From Dysgonamonadaceae bacterium (GTDB taxonomy: Bacteria > Bacteroidota > Bacteroidia > Bacteroidales > Azobacteroidaceae), in contig JAITCT010000312.1 of the NCBI GenBank assembly GCA_031282925.1, positions 1-8,567 on the forward strand: a DNA stretch of 8,567 bases. Direction: 5' to 3'. A program made the translations under genes and the position numbers. Shown in pieces: positions 1 through 6,106 of the stretch (positions are counted from its first letter, which is position 1; each line of letters opens with the position of its first letter). The notes below the pieces were generated by a model that saw only the letters and a program-made list of their open reading frames with translations, did no database searches and was not told the origin of the DNA.

Positions 1-2
1 GG

Positions 3-134
3 ATACCGAAACCGGAAGAGCCGTCTGCGGTATATATCACTCCTTCGCGACGTTATACTTATGCCGATTACCTGACGTGGCAGGACTACCGGCGCAGGGA
101 ATTGATACACGGCAGAGTCCCCGGCTCGGCGTAG
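3..134 (+). pseudogene. Uma2-family (DUF820) nuclease N-terminal fragment, broken at a repeat
   Basis: An open frame enters from the left edge and reads 43 codons to a TAG at 132-134. Residues 18-26 read YTYADYLTW and residues 30-39 read RRRELIHGRV. This is the layout of the N-terminus of Uma2-family proteins, where a Y(T/S)YADYL segment is followed after a few residues by ELIDG-V. In intact members this start continues into a PD-(D/E)XK-like restriction-endonuclease fold of about 180-200 residues. Here similarity ends at Val39, the palindromic element begins five bases later at 124, and the last residues and the stop codon come from that element. The catalytic part is absent, so the product should be inactive. 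No start codon is visible in the window; the true start probably lies just upstream. Family recognition is from motif memory. It could instead be an intergenic frame resembling Uma2 by chance, but the motif is fairly specific. Confidence 0.55.
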
Positions 135-258
135 CGTCCACGCTACGTCGAGTTAAAAGCAAGCCTCCGGGCTTGCAAAAACAAAAGAAGCAATAAATGA
201 TTTTTGCAAGGCTGGAGCCTTGCTTTTAGCTCGGCGTAGCGAAGACGCTACGCCGAGC
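124..258. repeat. MITE/REP-like element of four hairpins in a larger inverted repeat
   Basis: The outer ends are a perfect 13-bp inverted repeat, GCTCGGCGTAGCG at 124-136 and its complement at 246-258. Each end is itself half of a hairpin: 125-152 (12 pairs with one G-T wobble, loop TCCA) and 229-258 (13 perfect pairs, loop AAGA). Inside lie two more hairpins: 159-176 (7 pairs, loop TCCG) and 206-223 (7 pairs, loop TGGA). The left half (124-180) and right half (201-258) are near-perfect inverted copies around an A-rich spacer at 181-200. No transposase and no obvious target-site duplication is seen. The form fits a non-autonomous mobile element or a REP/BIME-type repeat. Presence of other copies in the genome is inferred, not shown. 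Confidence 0.75.
153..228. terminator. Possible bidirectional intrinsic terminator
   Basis: On the plus strand the hairpin at 206-223 (GCAAGGC paired with GCCTTGC) is followed at once by TTTTAG. On the minus strand the hairpin at 159-176 is followed at once by TTTTAA. The pair is thus symmetric and sits between a plus-strand gene remnant and the 3' end of the minus-strand gene block, where a bidirectional terminator would be expected. The T-runs are short and the stems only seven pairs, so efficiency is uncertain, and the same structures are part of the repeat element. Confidence 0.35.
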
Positions 259-259
259 A

Positions 260-360
260 GGGGAATGTCTCCCTATTCTAATGGGGAACACTTCCCCATT
301 CTAATAGAGAATGTCTCCCTACTCTAATGGGGAACGTTTCCCTATTAGAATAGGGAAACG
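260..360. repeat. 23-bp tandem repeat, four copies plus a partial
   Basis: Units start at 260, 283, 306 and 329, each 23 bp, followed by a nine-base partial unit at 352-360. Each begins with RGRGAA, has a central YTCCC, and ends in TCTAAT (AGAAT in the fourth). The RGRGAA and TTCCC/TCCC parts are partly complementary, so single units form small dyads, as in GGGGAA-cac-TTCCCC at 283-297. The last unit and the partial unit together form a perfect 12-bp inverted repeat, 335-346 with 349-360, separated only by AG. The array abuts the palindromic element. I see no reading frame worth calling across it. Together with the unassigned stretch 361-427 it fills the space up to the histidine kinase stop codon. 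Confidence 0.85.
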
Positions 361-427
361 CCTCGCGCCAGCCGCACAGCCTTCAACACCGCACTGTGTC
401 ATTGCAACGGAAGCCTCCTTCTTAATA

Positions 428-1594
428 TCAAATCATCCTCAACTCAATCCGGAAAGTAGTCCCTTTTGCAACTTCCGATTTATGCACAAAGATTTTTCCT
501 TTGTGATAGGATTCGATAATTCGCCGGACAAGCGATAAACCCAATCCCCAGCCCCTCTTTTTGGTTGTGTAGCCCGGCTGGAAAACAGCGTCGAACTTGG
601 ATTTCGGAATGCCTTTGCCCGTATCGCTTATGTCAAGAACGGCTTTTTTCCCTTTGGCAAAGGCGGAAACGGTAATCAAGCCTTGTCCGTCCATAGCGTC
701 CACCGCATTTTTGATGAGATTCTCGATTACCCAGCCGAAAAGGGATTCGTTCATCAGTACATCAATTGATTCTTCGGGGAAATGCGTTTGGATAGTTACT
801 TTCGAGGAAATGCGCTTGTCCATATATCCGAGTGCATGGGACACGGCTTCGGCCAAATCCACCGGTTCGGGATCTGCATTGGAACCGATTTTGGAAAACC
901 GCTCGGCAATGGTTTTCAAGCGTTGCACATCTTTATCTATCTCGGTCAACAGGTCGGAATCCATGTTTTTGGCTTTCAAATATTCCACCCATGCCATCAG
1001 GGAAGAAATCGGCGTTCCCAACTGGTGGGCGGTTTCTTTCGACAGGCCTACCCAAACCCGGTTTTGCTCGGCTTTTTTCGTACTGTTCAACGCGAGGAAG
1101 GAAATGGCAATGAAAATGAAAACAACGGCTAATTGCACAAACGGAAATAATTGCAGGCTTTTCAAAATGGTTGAATCGTCATAATAAACGCAGATTTTAA
1201 TATCCTCTATGGATTTTATTTCAACAGGCTTATGCCGGTTCGAAAATTTTTTTATTTTTCCTTTCAGGTATTCTTCCGCATCCTGCTCCGGGACTTCAAT
1301 ATTCTTTTTGTCGGCCACATTACCCGCTTCATCGGTAACGATAACCGGAATAGTGGTATTGTCCTGTATGATGTTCAACAAATGGGACTTGTAGCGGTTG
1401 GAAGCCTCTTCCACCGCTTTGTCCAGGTCTTCAAATTCGGGTTGAGACATCAACAGGACAAGGGATTCCGCCCAAACCTCAATTTTTTTACGTTCTTCTT
1501 CTTTCAGTCCATTCACCAGAACATTCGTTACCCACACCGAAGCAATGGCAATGACAATCGCGGTAACGATAAACAGATAACGGAAAATTTTCAT
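428..1594 (-). CDS. Membrane sensor histidine kinase
   Basis: This 388-residue protein is a transmembrane histidine protein kinase of a two-component system. Residues 5-28 form a first membrane helix, about 29-147 an extracytoplasmic sensor region with no family I recognise, and about 148-169 a second helix. The dimerisation/phosphoacceptor domain follows, with the H-box ETAHQLGTPISSLMAW at 187-202 and the phosphorylated residue expected at His190. The ATP-binding domain shows the N-box ENLIKNAVDAM (291-301), the G1 box DTGKGIP (324-330) and the G2 box GWGLGLSL (348-355), so it looks catalytically complete. The HQLGTP H-box with no HAMP or PAS domain is common in Bacteroidota kinases. Its start lies 12 bp downstream of the exonuclease III stop codon, suggesting co-transcription. 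No response regulator is present in the window, so its partner and signal are unknown. Confidence 0.92.
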   Translation of the reverse strand: MKIFRYLFIVTAIVIAIASVWVTNVLVNGLKEEERKKIEVWAESLVLLMSQPEFEDLDKAVEEASNRYKSHLLNIIQDNTTIPVIVTDEAGNVADKKNIEVPEQDAEEYLKGKIKKFSNRHKPVEIKSIEDIKICVYYDDSTILKSLQLFPFVQLAVVFIFIAISFLALNSTKKAEQNRVWVGLSKETAHQLGTPISSLMAWVEYLKAKNMDSDLLTEIDKDVQRLKTIAERFSKIGSNADPEPVDLAEAVSHALGYMDKRISSKVTIQTHFPEESIDVLMNESLFGWVIENLIKNAVDAMDGQGLITVSAFAKGKKAVLDISDTGKGIPKSKFDAVFQPGYTTKKRGWGLGLSLVRRIIESYHKGKIFVHKSEVAKGTTFRIELRMI

Positions 1595-1606
1595 CCGGAT
1601 TGGGAA

Positions 1607-2371
1607 TTAAATGAGTTCCAGCATTACCGGGGCGTGGTCTGAAAATTCGGCCTGCCAGTGGATAGCTGCGGATTTGAGGCGCGGTTTCAGGCTTTCCGTA
1701 ACGATATGGTAATCAATCCGCCAACCCATATTTTTCTGCCGCGAGCCTGCACGGAAACTCCACCAACTGTACTGGTCCGGTTCCTTGTTAAATACGCGGA
1801 ACGAATCCACAAAACCGAGATCAATCAACCGGTCGAACCATTTCCGTTCTTCGGGCAAAAAGCCGGAAACATTCATGTGCCGCTCGGGATGGTTAATGTC
1901 AATGGGTTTGTGACAGATGTTGAAATCGCCGCAAATCACAAGATTCGGGCGTGTTTTCCTCAATTCCATCAGGTAGTCCGTAAATGTATCCAGAAACCGC
2001 ATCTTAACGGCTTGCCGCACACCGCCGGTCGTTCCCGAAGGAATGTAAACGCACACCACCGTAACGTCCCCGAAATCGGCGCGGATGACCCGTCCTTCGT
2101 TATCACAATAGGGATAATCCATTCCGAGGAAATAATCATCGGGTTTTTCCTTGCTGAAAACGGCAACGCCGCTATATCCCTTTTTCTCTGCCGAATGAAC
2201 CAATTGATGCTCATAACCGATGCTTTGCAAAGCCAGTCCGTCGATTTGCTCCGGCTGCGCTTTGGTTTCCTGCACGCAGAAAATATCGGGACTTTCCTGC
2301 TTCAGCCATTCTAACAATCCTTTGCTGATTGCCGAACGGATTCCGTTCAAGTTGAATGATACTATTTTCAT
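1607..2371 (-). CDS. xth: Exodeoxyribonuclease III / AP endonuclease (ExoIII-type)
   Basis: This 254-residue protein belongs to the exonuclease III branch of the endonuclease/exonuclease/phosphatase superfamily, which cuts DNA 5' to abasic sites and removes 3' blocking groups in base-excision repair. Every expected active-site element is visible: Asn7 in SFNLNG, Glu35 in VQETKA, Tyr109 in CVYIPSG, Asp149 and Asn151 in CGDFNICH, Asp220 in GWRIDY, and the terminal SDHAPV with Asp245 and His246. Length is normal for the family (about 250-270) and the ATG begins exactly at the conserved MKIVSFNLNG N-terminus, so the start is secure. A 98-bp gap separates it from rsmA upstream. A linked histidine kinase follows after 12 bp. 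I see no sign that it is a phosphatase or nocturnin-type relative. The symbol xth is used in the general sense; xthA or exoA are alternatives. Confidence 0.95.
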   Translation of the reverse strand: MKIVSFNLNGIRSAISKGLLEWLKQESPDIFCVQETKAQPEQIDGLALQSIGYEHQLVHSAEKKGYSGVAVFSKEKPDDYFLGMDYPYCDNEGRVIRADFGDVTVVCVYIPSGTTGGVRQAVKMRFLDTFTDYLMELRKTRPNLVICGDFNICHKPIDINHPERHMNVSGFLPEERKWFDRLIDLGFVDSFRVFNKEPDQYSWWSFRAGSRQKNMGWRIDYHIVTESLKPRLKSAAIHWQAEFSDHAPVMLELI

Positions 2372-2469
2372 TGGTAAAATAAATATTGAAACACTGAGGT
2401 TTTTGCAGCGGGTTCATAATATCCACTTTGTGTAACTCCGTGTTAGTTTCTCCGGATTAGTAAATACAA

Positions 2470-3243
2470 TTATTGAAAATATCTCGTTAGTTCGATAAAC
2501 TCCTCCACCGACAATTGTTCCGGCCGCCGGTCGAAAACGGGCAAAGCAGCAATTGCACTGTTTTCCCCCAACAGGGATTTCAAAGAGTTGCGCAGGGTTT
2601 TCCGCCTCCGGTTAAACGCCGTTTTTACCACCGTTTTGAATAACGTTTCATCGCATCCCAATTCCGTCCGGCGGTTTCTCGTCATCCGGATAACGGCGGA
2701 TTTTACTTTCGGCGGCGGATCGAAAGCTTCGGGTTCGACGGTGAAAAGGTATTCTACGTCGTACCAGGCCTGCACAAGCACAGTGATGATTCCGCAGGCT
2801 CTTTTACCGGCCGGAGTGGCCAATCTTTCGGCTACTTCTTTTTGTAACATGCCTGCGCAAAAGGGAATTTTATCTTTGTACTCCAAAACTTTAAAGAAAA
2901 TTTGACCGGATATGTTATAAGGATAGTTTCCGATTACGGCAAACGGAGCGGGAAATAAAGTATTCAAATCCAGCTTTAGAAAATCGGCCTCAACGATTCG
3001 TCCCTGTAACTCGGGATAATGTTTACCCAGATAAATTACCGATTCTTTATCAATTTCAACCACTGTTAACGGCTGCCTGTTTTGCAATAAAAACCGCGTT
3101 AAAATACCTGTTCCCGCACCAATTTCCAATACCGGTAATTCGGCCGTTCCGGGCAAAACGCCGGCAATGCGTTCCGCGACGGACATGTCTTTTAAAAAAT
3201 GTTGTCCCAATGCCTTTTTCGGTCGAATTTCCCTGCGGTACAT
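2470..3243 (-). CDS. rsmA: 16S rRNA (adenine(1518)-N(6)/adenine(1519)-N(6))-dimethyltransferase RsmA
   Basis: RsmA (KsgA) uses S-adenosylmethionine to dimethylate two adjacent adenines in helix 45 near the 3' end of 16S rRNA during late 30S assembly. In this 257-residue protein the N-terminal LGQHFL (12-17) is followed by SAM-binding motif I, LEIGAGTGILT (39-49). The ribose-binding Glu63 lies in VVEID, Asp87 in EADFL, and the catalytic motif IV reads GNYPYNIS (105-112), giving the N-x-P-Y signature of adenine N6 dimethylases. The C-terminal part has FDPPPKVKSAV (174-184) and FNRRRKTLRNSL (210-221), typical of KsgA rather than of the Erm resistance methylases. Length is standard. It follows pepD after 46 bp in the same direction, so the two may share a transcript. 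Confidence 0.96.
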   Translation of the reverse strand: MYRREIRPKKALGQHFLKDMSVAERIAGVLPGTAELPVLEIGAGTGILTRFLLQNRQPLTVVEIDKESVIYLGKHYPELQGRIVEADFLKLDLNTLFPAPFAVIGNYPYNISGQIFFKVLEYKDKIPFCAGMLQKEVAERLATPAGKRACGIITVLVQAWYDVEYLFTVEPEAFDPPPKVKSAVIRMTRNRRTELGCDETLFKTVVKTAFNRRRKTLRNSLKSLLGENSAIAALPVFDRRPEQLSVEEFIELTRYFQ

Positions 3244-3289
3244 AATCGGCTTTTTAATATGCTACCTCAAAATATTTAACGGTATCATC

Positions 3290-4753
3290 TCAGACTGCTT
3301 TTAAAATGGCCGTCAAATATTCCCAAAACTTCCCTACCGAAGCGATTTCCAATCTTTCGTCCGGAGAATGGGGAAACCGGATGGTCGGCCCGAAAGAAAC
3401 CGTATCCACACCGGGAACGTTGGCAAGAATAATTCCACATTCCAAACCGGCGTGCATCACTTCTACTTTGGGTTTGTAGCCGCGCTGCGTTTCAAAGACT
3501 TTTTCCATGATTCGCAGGATTCGGGAATCGGGATTCGGGTTCCAGCCCGGATAATCGTTTCCCGATTCGATATGGTCGGCGCAGGCATTGGCAAATACGC
3601 TTTCTATGCGGCTGCATATCGCCTGCTTTTTGCTTTCGGACGAACTGCGCGCCAGGAATTTAACCTCCGTCAAGTTATCGCCCGATTTGACAATCGCCAT
3701 ATTGACGGACGTTTCGACCGTGTCGGGAATTTTTGCAAACATATTGACAACTCCGTTGGGACATCCGACAACGGCATGAGTTAATTTCCGCTGAACGTCT
3801 GCCGGAATGATTTTTAATTTCCCTGAACCTGTTTGCCTTTCGGCTTTCATTTCGATTTTATCTTCGATTCCGTCAAATTCCCTGTTGTACAGTTCCCGGT
3901 AGTAATCGACCATCATTAACAGGCGTTCGTAATTTTCCTTCCCCTCAACCACAATGGTTGCAAAGGCTTCGCGGGGAATTGCGTTACGCAGATTCCCGCC
4001 TTCAATCGAAGCCAAACGAATATGGTAAGTTTGCATGGCGTCTTTCAGAAAACGGAACATCAACTGATTGGCATTGGCTCGTCCCAAATGGATATCCACA
4101 CCGCTGTGGCCGCCTTTTAATCCTGTCAATGATACCTTTACAACGACGTCATCCCGGTAAACAAAAGTTTCATTATTGTATCGGAACGCTGCGCTGACGT
4201 CTGCGCCGCCTGCACAACCGATATATAATTCGCCGTCCGTTTCCGAATCCAGGTTCAACATGATTTTCCCGTTGATAAATCCCGGCCGGACAGCCAAAGC
4301 GCCGTACATTCCCGTTTCTTCGTCGGTCGTAAACAAACCTTCCAAAGGCCCGTGCTGCAAATCGTCCGCTTCGAGAACGGCCAGGGTTGCCGCAACCCCC
4401 ACGCCATTGTCCGCACCCAATGTCGTGCCTTCGGCTTTTACCCACTCTCCGTCAATATAAGACCTGACGGGGTCTTTCGTAAAATCGAACCGGATATTCG
4501 AATTGGCCTGCGGAACCATATCCACATGCGATTGCAGGATAACGGCCGGTTTTTTCTCATACCCCGGAGTGGCCGGTTTGCGGATACAAATATTGCCGGC
4601 AGCATCGCGGTTCGTCTCCAAACCCAACTTTTTACCGAATGTTTCGATGTATTCGGTTACTTTCTCACAATGGCCCGAAGGACGCGGAATTTGCGTCAAT
4701 GCGTGAAAATGTTTCCAGACATTGGCCGGTTTTAAATCTAAAATAGAACTCAT
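3290..4753 (-). CDS. pepD: Aminoacyl-histidine dipeptidase (peptidase M20C, PepD-type)
   Basis: This 487-residue protein is a cytosolic dizinc metallopeptidase of family M20C. PepD relatives hydrolyse Xaa-His dipeptides (carnosine-like) and some other unblocked dipeptides. The metal and catalytic residues are all found: His76 and Asp78 in QSHVDMVPQ, bridging Asp115 in LGADNGVG, the general base Glu145 and ligand Glu146 in TDEETGM, Asp169 in NLDSET, and His462 in RFPHSPDE. A lid/dimerisation domain is inserted at about residues 206-395, starting with LTGLKGGHSGVDIH. HAGLECG at 434-440 is another family hallmark. Length and spacing match E. coli PepD closely (offset of about four residues). There is no signal peptide. 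Exact substrate preference cannot be read from sequence. The start codon lies 22 bp from the 8-bp repeat array, behind an AT-rich leader with no Shine-Dalgarno match. Confidence 0.94.
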   Translation of the reverse strand: MSSILDLKPANVWKHFHALTQIPRPSGHCEKVTEYIETFGKKLGLETNRDAAGNICIRKPATPGYEKKPAVILQSHVDMVPQANSNIRFDFTKDPVRSYIDGEWVKAEGTTLGADNGVGVAATLAVLEADDLQHGPLEGLFTTDEETGMYGALAVRPGFINGKIMLNLDSETDGELYIGCAGGADVSAAFRYNNETFVYRDDVVVKVSLTGLKGGHSGVDIHLGRANANQLMFRFLKDAMQTYHIRLASIEGGNLRNAIPREAFATIVVEGKENYERLLMMVDYYRELYNREFDGIEDKIEMKAERQTGSGKLKIIPADVQRKLTHAVVGCPNGVVNMFAKIPDTVETSVNMAIVKSGDNLTEVKFLARSSSESKKQAICSRIESVFANACADHIESGNDYPGWNPNPDSRILRIMEKVFETQRGYKPKVEVMHAGLECGIILANVPGVDTVSFGPTIRFPHSPDERLEIASVGKFWEYLTAILKAV

Positions 4754-4775
4754 AATTTGTTTGTTTTTTATGAAT

Positions 4776-4886
4776 AAGTAAACGAGTAAACAAGTAGACG
4801 AGTTAACGAGTAGACGGGGATTGTTAACTTGTCAACTCGTTTACTTGTCAACTTGTTTACTCGTTTACTTGTCAACTTGTTTACTT
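4776..4886. repeat. Array of 8-bp RAGTWRAC units in inverted arrangement
   Basis: On the plus strand five units of RAGTWRAC run from 4776 to 4815 (for example AAGTAAAC, GAGTAAAC, AAGTAGAC, GAGTTAAC). A seven-base spacer GGGGATT follows, then eight units of the complement GTYWACTY from 4823 to 4886, ending in a run of T. All thirteen units are exactly 8 bp. Because the two halves are opposite in orientation, transcripts of either strand could fold into a long, partly mismatched hairpin. The array fills the gap between the flippase-like gene and pepD and extends into the former's coding sequence. Similar short-unit arrays occur, as far as I recall, scattered through Bacteroidales genomes. Its function is unknown; it may act as a terminator, attenuator or mRNA-stability element. 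Confidence 0.88.
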
Positions 4887-5881
4887 TTTTCCCTGTTCGC
4901 TATCGGTAAAGCCATTATGCCGAACAAACCGTATAAAGTTGTAAAAATAAGCGACTGTATCGTCCATACGCAAAAGGCAAATGCTCCGGCGTCATCCTTT
5001 GTCAATCCGAATCCCATCAATGTAGCGATAATCATGAACTGCCATGCGCCGACGCCGCCCTGTACCGGAACGCTCATCGCAATACTTCCTATGCCGAATG
5101 CAATTAATCCGCAATTCCATCCCAGATTTCCGGTAAACGGGAATGCGTAAAAGCAAATGTAGAAATATAAAAAATAGCTTACCCAAATCATCAGGGTATA
5201 AAAAAGGAACAGCCAATTGTCCTTCATCCGTCCGATAGTGCGGATTCCTTCCCAGATGTCGAACAAAAACCGGATTGTTTTCTTCATTGCCGTCCGCTTT
5301 TGAAACCGCCTGAAAATAAGCCATGCCGCAATTCCCGTTCCTGCAATTCCAATGTAAAACCAGGCGGAAGAAATAATACCGTAAATCCGGGCGTAAGTTT
5401 CGGGATGATGGGCAAAAAAAGACTTGAAATAAGGAACATTCATAACAAATGCCGCAACGACAATCAAAGCAACAACTATCGTATCGGATATGCGGTCAAT
5501 AATCACCGTACCGATTAATTTGGTAACGGGAACTTTTTCATAGCGGTTGATCATCGTACACCGCCAAACTTCCCCCAACCGGGGAAAAGCCAGATTCACC
5601 CCGTAATTCCCGAATATGGAATAAATCAAATTAGATTTTTTCGGGTAATAGCCCAAAGGACGTATCAACAGTTCCCAGCGCATGGCACGCGCTATTTGCC
5701 CAAACAGTCCGAACGGCAGCGAGAGCGCAATAATCCAGTAATTCACATCTTTTTTTAATATCGCAATTACCTGTTCAAAGTCCAATGCCTTAATTATAAA
5801 CCACAATACAATCAATCCGAATGCCAGCGGAATAAATGTTTTCGAGAATCTTATCAAACCGGATTTCAATTTTCCCTTCAT
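4865..5881 (-). CDS. LPG-synthase-TM / UPF0104 family flippase-like membrane protein
   Basis: This 338-residue polytopic inner-membrane protein matches the lysylphosphatidylglycerol synthase transmembrane-region family (UPF0104), the flippase half of MprF without its synthetase domain. Hydrophobic segments lie near residues 15-32, 47-64, 85-100, 122-148, 166-190, 223-248, 255-273, 279-292 and 300-328. Family signatures include RAMRWELLIRPLG (65-77), NYGVNLAFPRLGEVWRC (92-108), a GTVIIDRISD segment (124-133) and VPVQGGVGAWQFMI (271-284). Stand-alone members are thought to move lipids or lipid-linked molecules across the membrane; the substrate here is unknown. The last seven residues, KSKQVDK, and the TAA stop are encoded by the 8-bp repeat array, so the C-terminal tail looks secondarily acquired. 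The ATG has no Shine-Dalgarno match; a promoter-like element lies 57 bp upstream. It is transcribed divergently from the exosortase-like gene. Confidence 0.9.
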   Translation of the reverse strand: MKGKLKSGLIRFSKTFIPLAFGLIVLWFIIKALDFEQVIAILKKDVNYWIIALSLPFGLFGQIARAMRWELLIRPLGYYPKKSNLIYSIFGNYGVNLAFPRLGEVWRCTMINRYEKVPVTKLIGTVIIDRISDTIVVALIVVAAFVMNVPYFKSFFAHHPETYARIYGIISSAWFYIGIAGTGIAAWLIFRRFQKRTAMKKTIRFLFDIWEGIRTIGRMKDNWLFLFYTLMIWVSYFLYFYICFYAFPFTGNLGWNCGLIAFGIGSIAMSVPVQGGVGAWQFMIIATLMGFGLTKDDAGAFAFCVWTIQSLIFTTLYGLFGIMALPIANREKSKQVDK

Positions 5882-5937
5882 AATTTAAATTTTTATTGTT
5901 ATTTCGTAATTACCCTCCCCGTATCATTTTAGCGTTG

Positions 5938-5945
5938 CAAATTTA
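5938..5945 (-). promoter_or_regulatory. Bacteroides-type -7 element for the flippase-like gene
   Basis: Read on the minus strand this is TAAATTTG, a perfect match to the Bacteroides primary sigma factor -7 consensus TAnnTTTG. It lies 57 bp upstream of the flippase-like ATG, giving a predicted leader of roughly 45-50 nt. I do not see a convincing TTTG -33 element at the usual spacing, so this is a candidate only. Confidence 0.45.
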
Positions 5946-6071
5946 CGTGAAAATTTTGTAGTTTCCTATTTACGGTAAGTAACCGTTTCGCCGTTCACTT
6001 GATAAAATGCTGATTTTCACAGCAATTAAAATATCTTCCGGATATTTCTTTATTGATTTATTGATTATTTG

Positions 6072-6079
6072 TAATTTTG
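6072..6079 (+). promoter_or_regulatory. Bacteroides-type -7 element for the exosortase-like operon
   Basis: TAATTTTG is a perfect match to the Bacteroides -7 consensus TAnnTTTG and lies 27 bp before the ATG at 6107, predicting a leader of about 20 nt. A partial -33 match, ATTG at 6052-6055, sits 16 bp upstream, a little closer than the usual 19-21 bp. The element also helps settle the start codon: a TTG start at 6077 would lie inside the promoter. Confidence 0.5.
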
Positions 6080-6106
6080 TCCTGCTTTACAGGCAAAACA
6101 TCAAAC

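Noticed and set aside
124..360. CRISPR array
   Set aside because: The 23-bp units are head-to-tail with no spacers, and the palindromic element has only inverted copies. No cas gene is present.
311..538. A 75-codon plus-strand frame beginning in the tandem repeat
   Set aside because: Its start lies in the 23-bp repeats and its second half is antisense to the conserved C-terminus of the histidine kinase. Only the short stretch 362-427 was kept, as a weak Uma2 resemblance.
2470..3243. Erm-type macrolide-resistance rRNA methylase
   Set aside because: The LGQHFL start, NYPYNIS motif and KgsA-type C-terminus (FDPPPKVKSAV, FNRRRKTLRNSL) fit RsmA, and the neighbours are housekeeping genes.
4776..4886. 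CRISPR or iteron-type replication origin
   Set aside because: The units are 8 bp with no spacers, and there is no replication initiator gene or DnaA-box cluster nearby. A low-complexity repeat array is the simpler reading.
4821..5150. A 109-codon plus-strand frame starting in the 8-bp array (LTCQLVYLSTCLL...)
   Set aside because: The repetitive N-terminus is just the translated repeat, and the rest is antisense to the conserved membrane protein at 4865-5881.
4865..5881. MprF-type antimicrobial peptide resistance protein
   Set aside because: Only the membrane flippase-like part is present. The C-terminal aminoacyl-transferase domain of MprF is absent, and the protein ends in a short repeat-derived tail.
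6077..6106. TTG start adding ten residues to the exosortase-like protein
   Set aside because: The TTG overlaps the TAATTTTG promoter element, the added residues are not part of any family motif, and an ATG follows at 6107.
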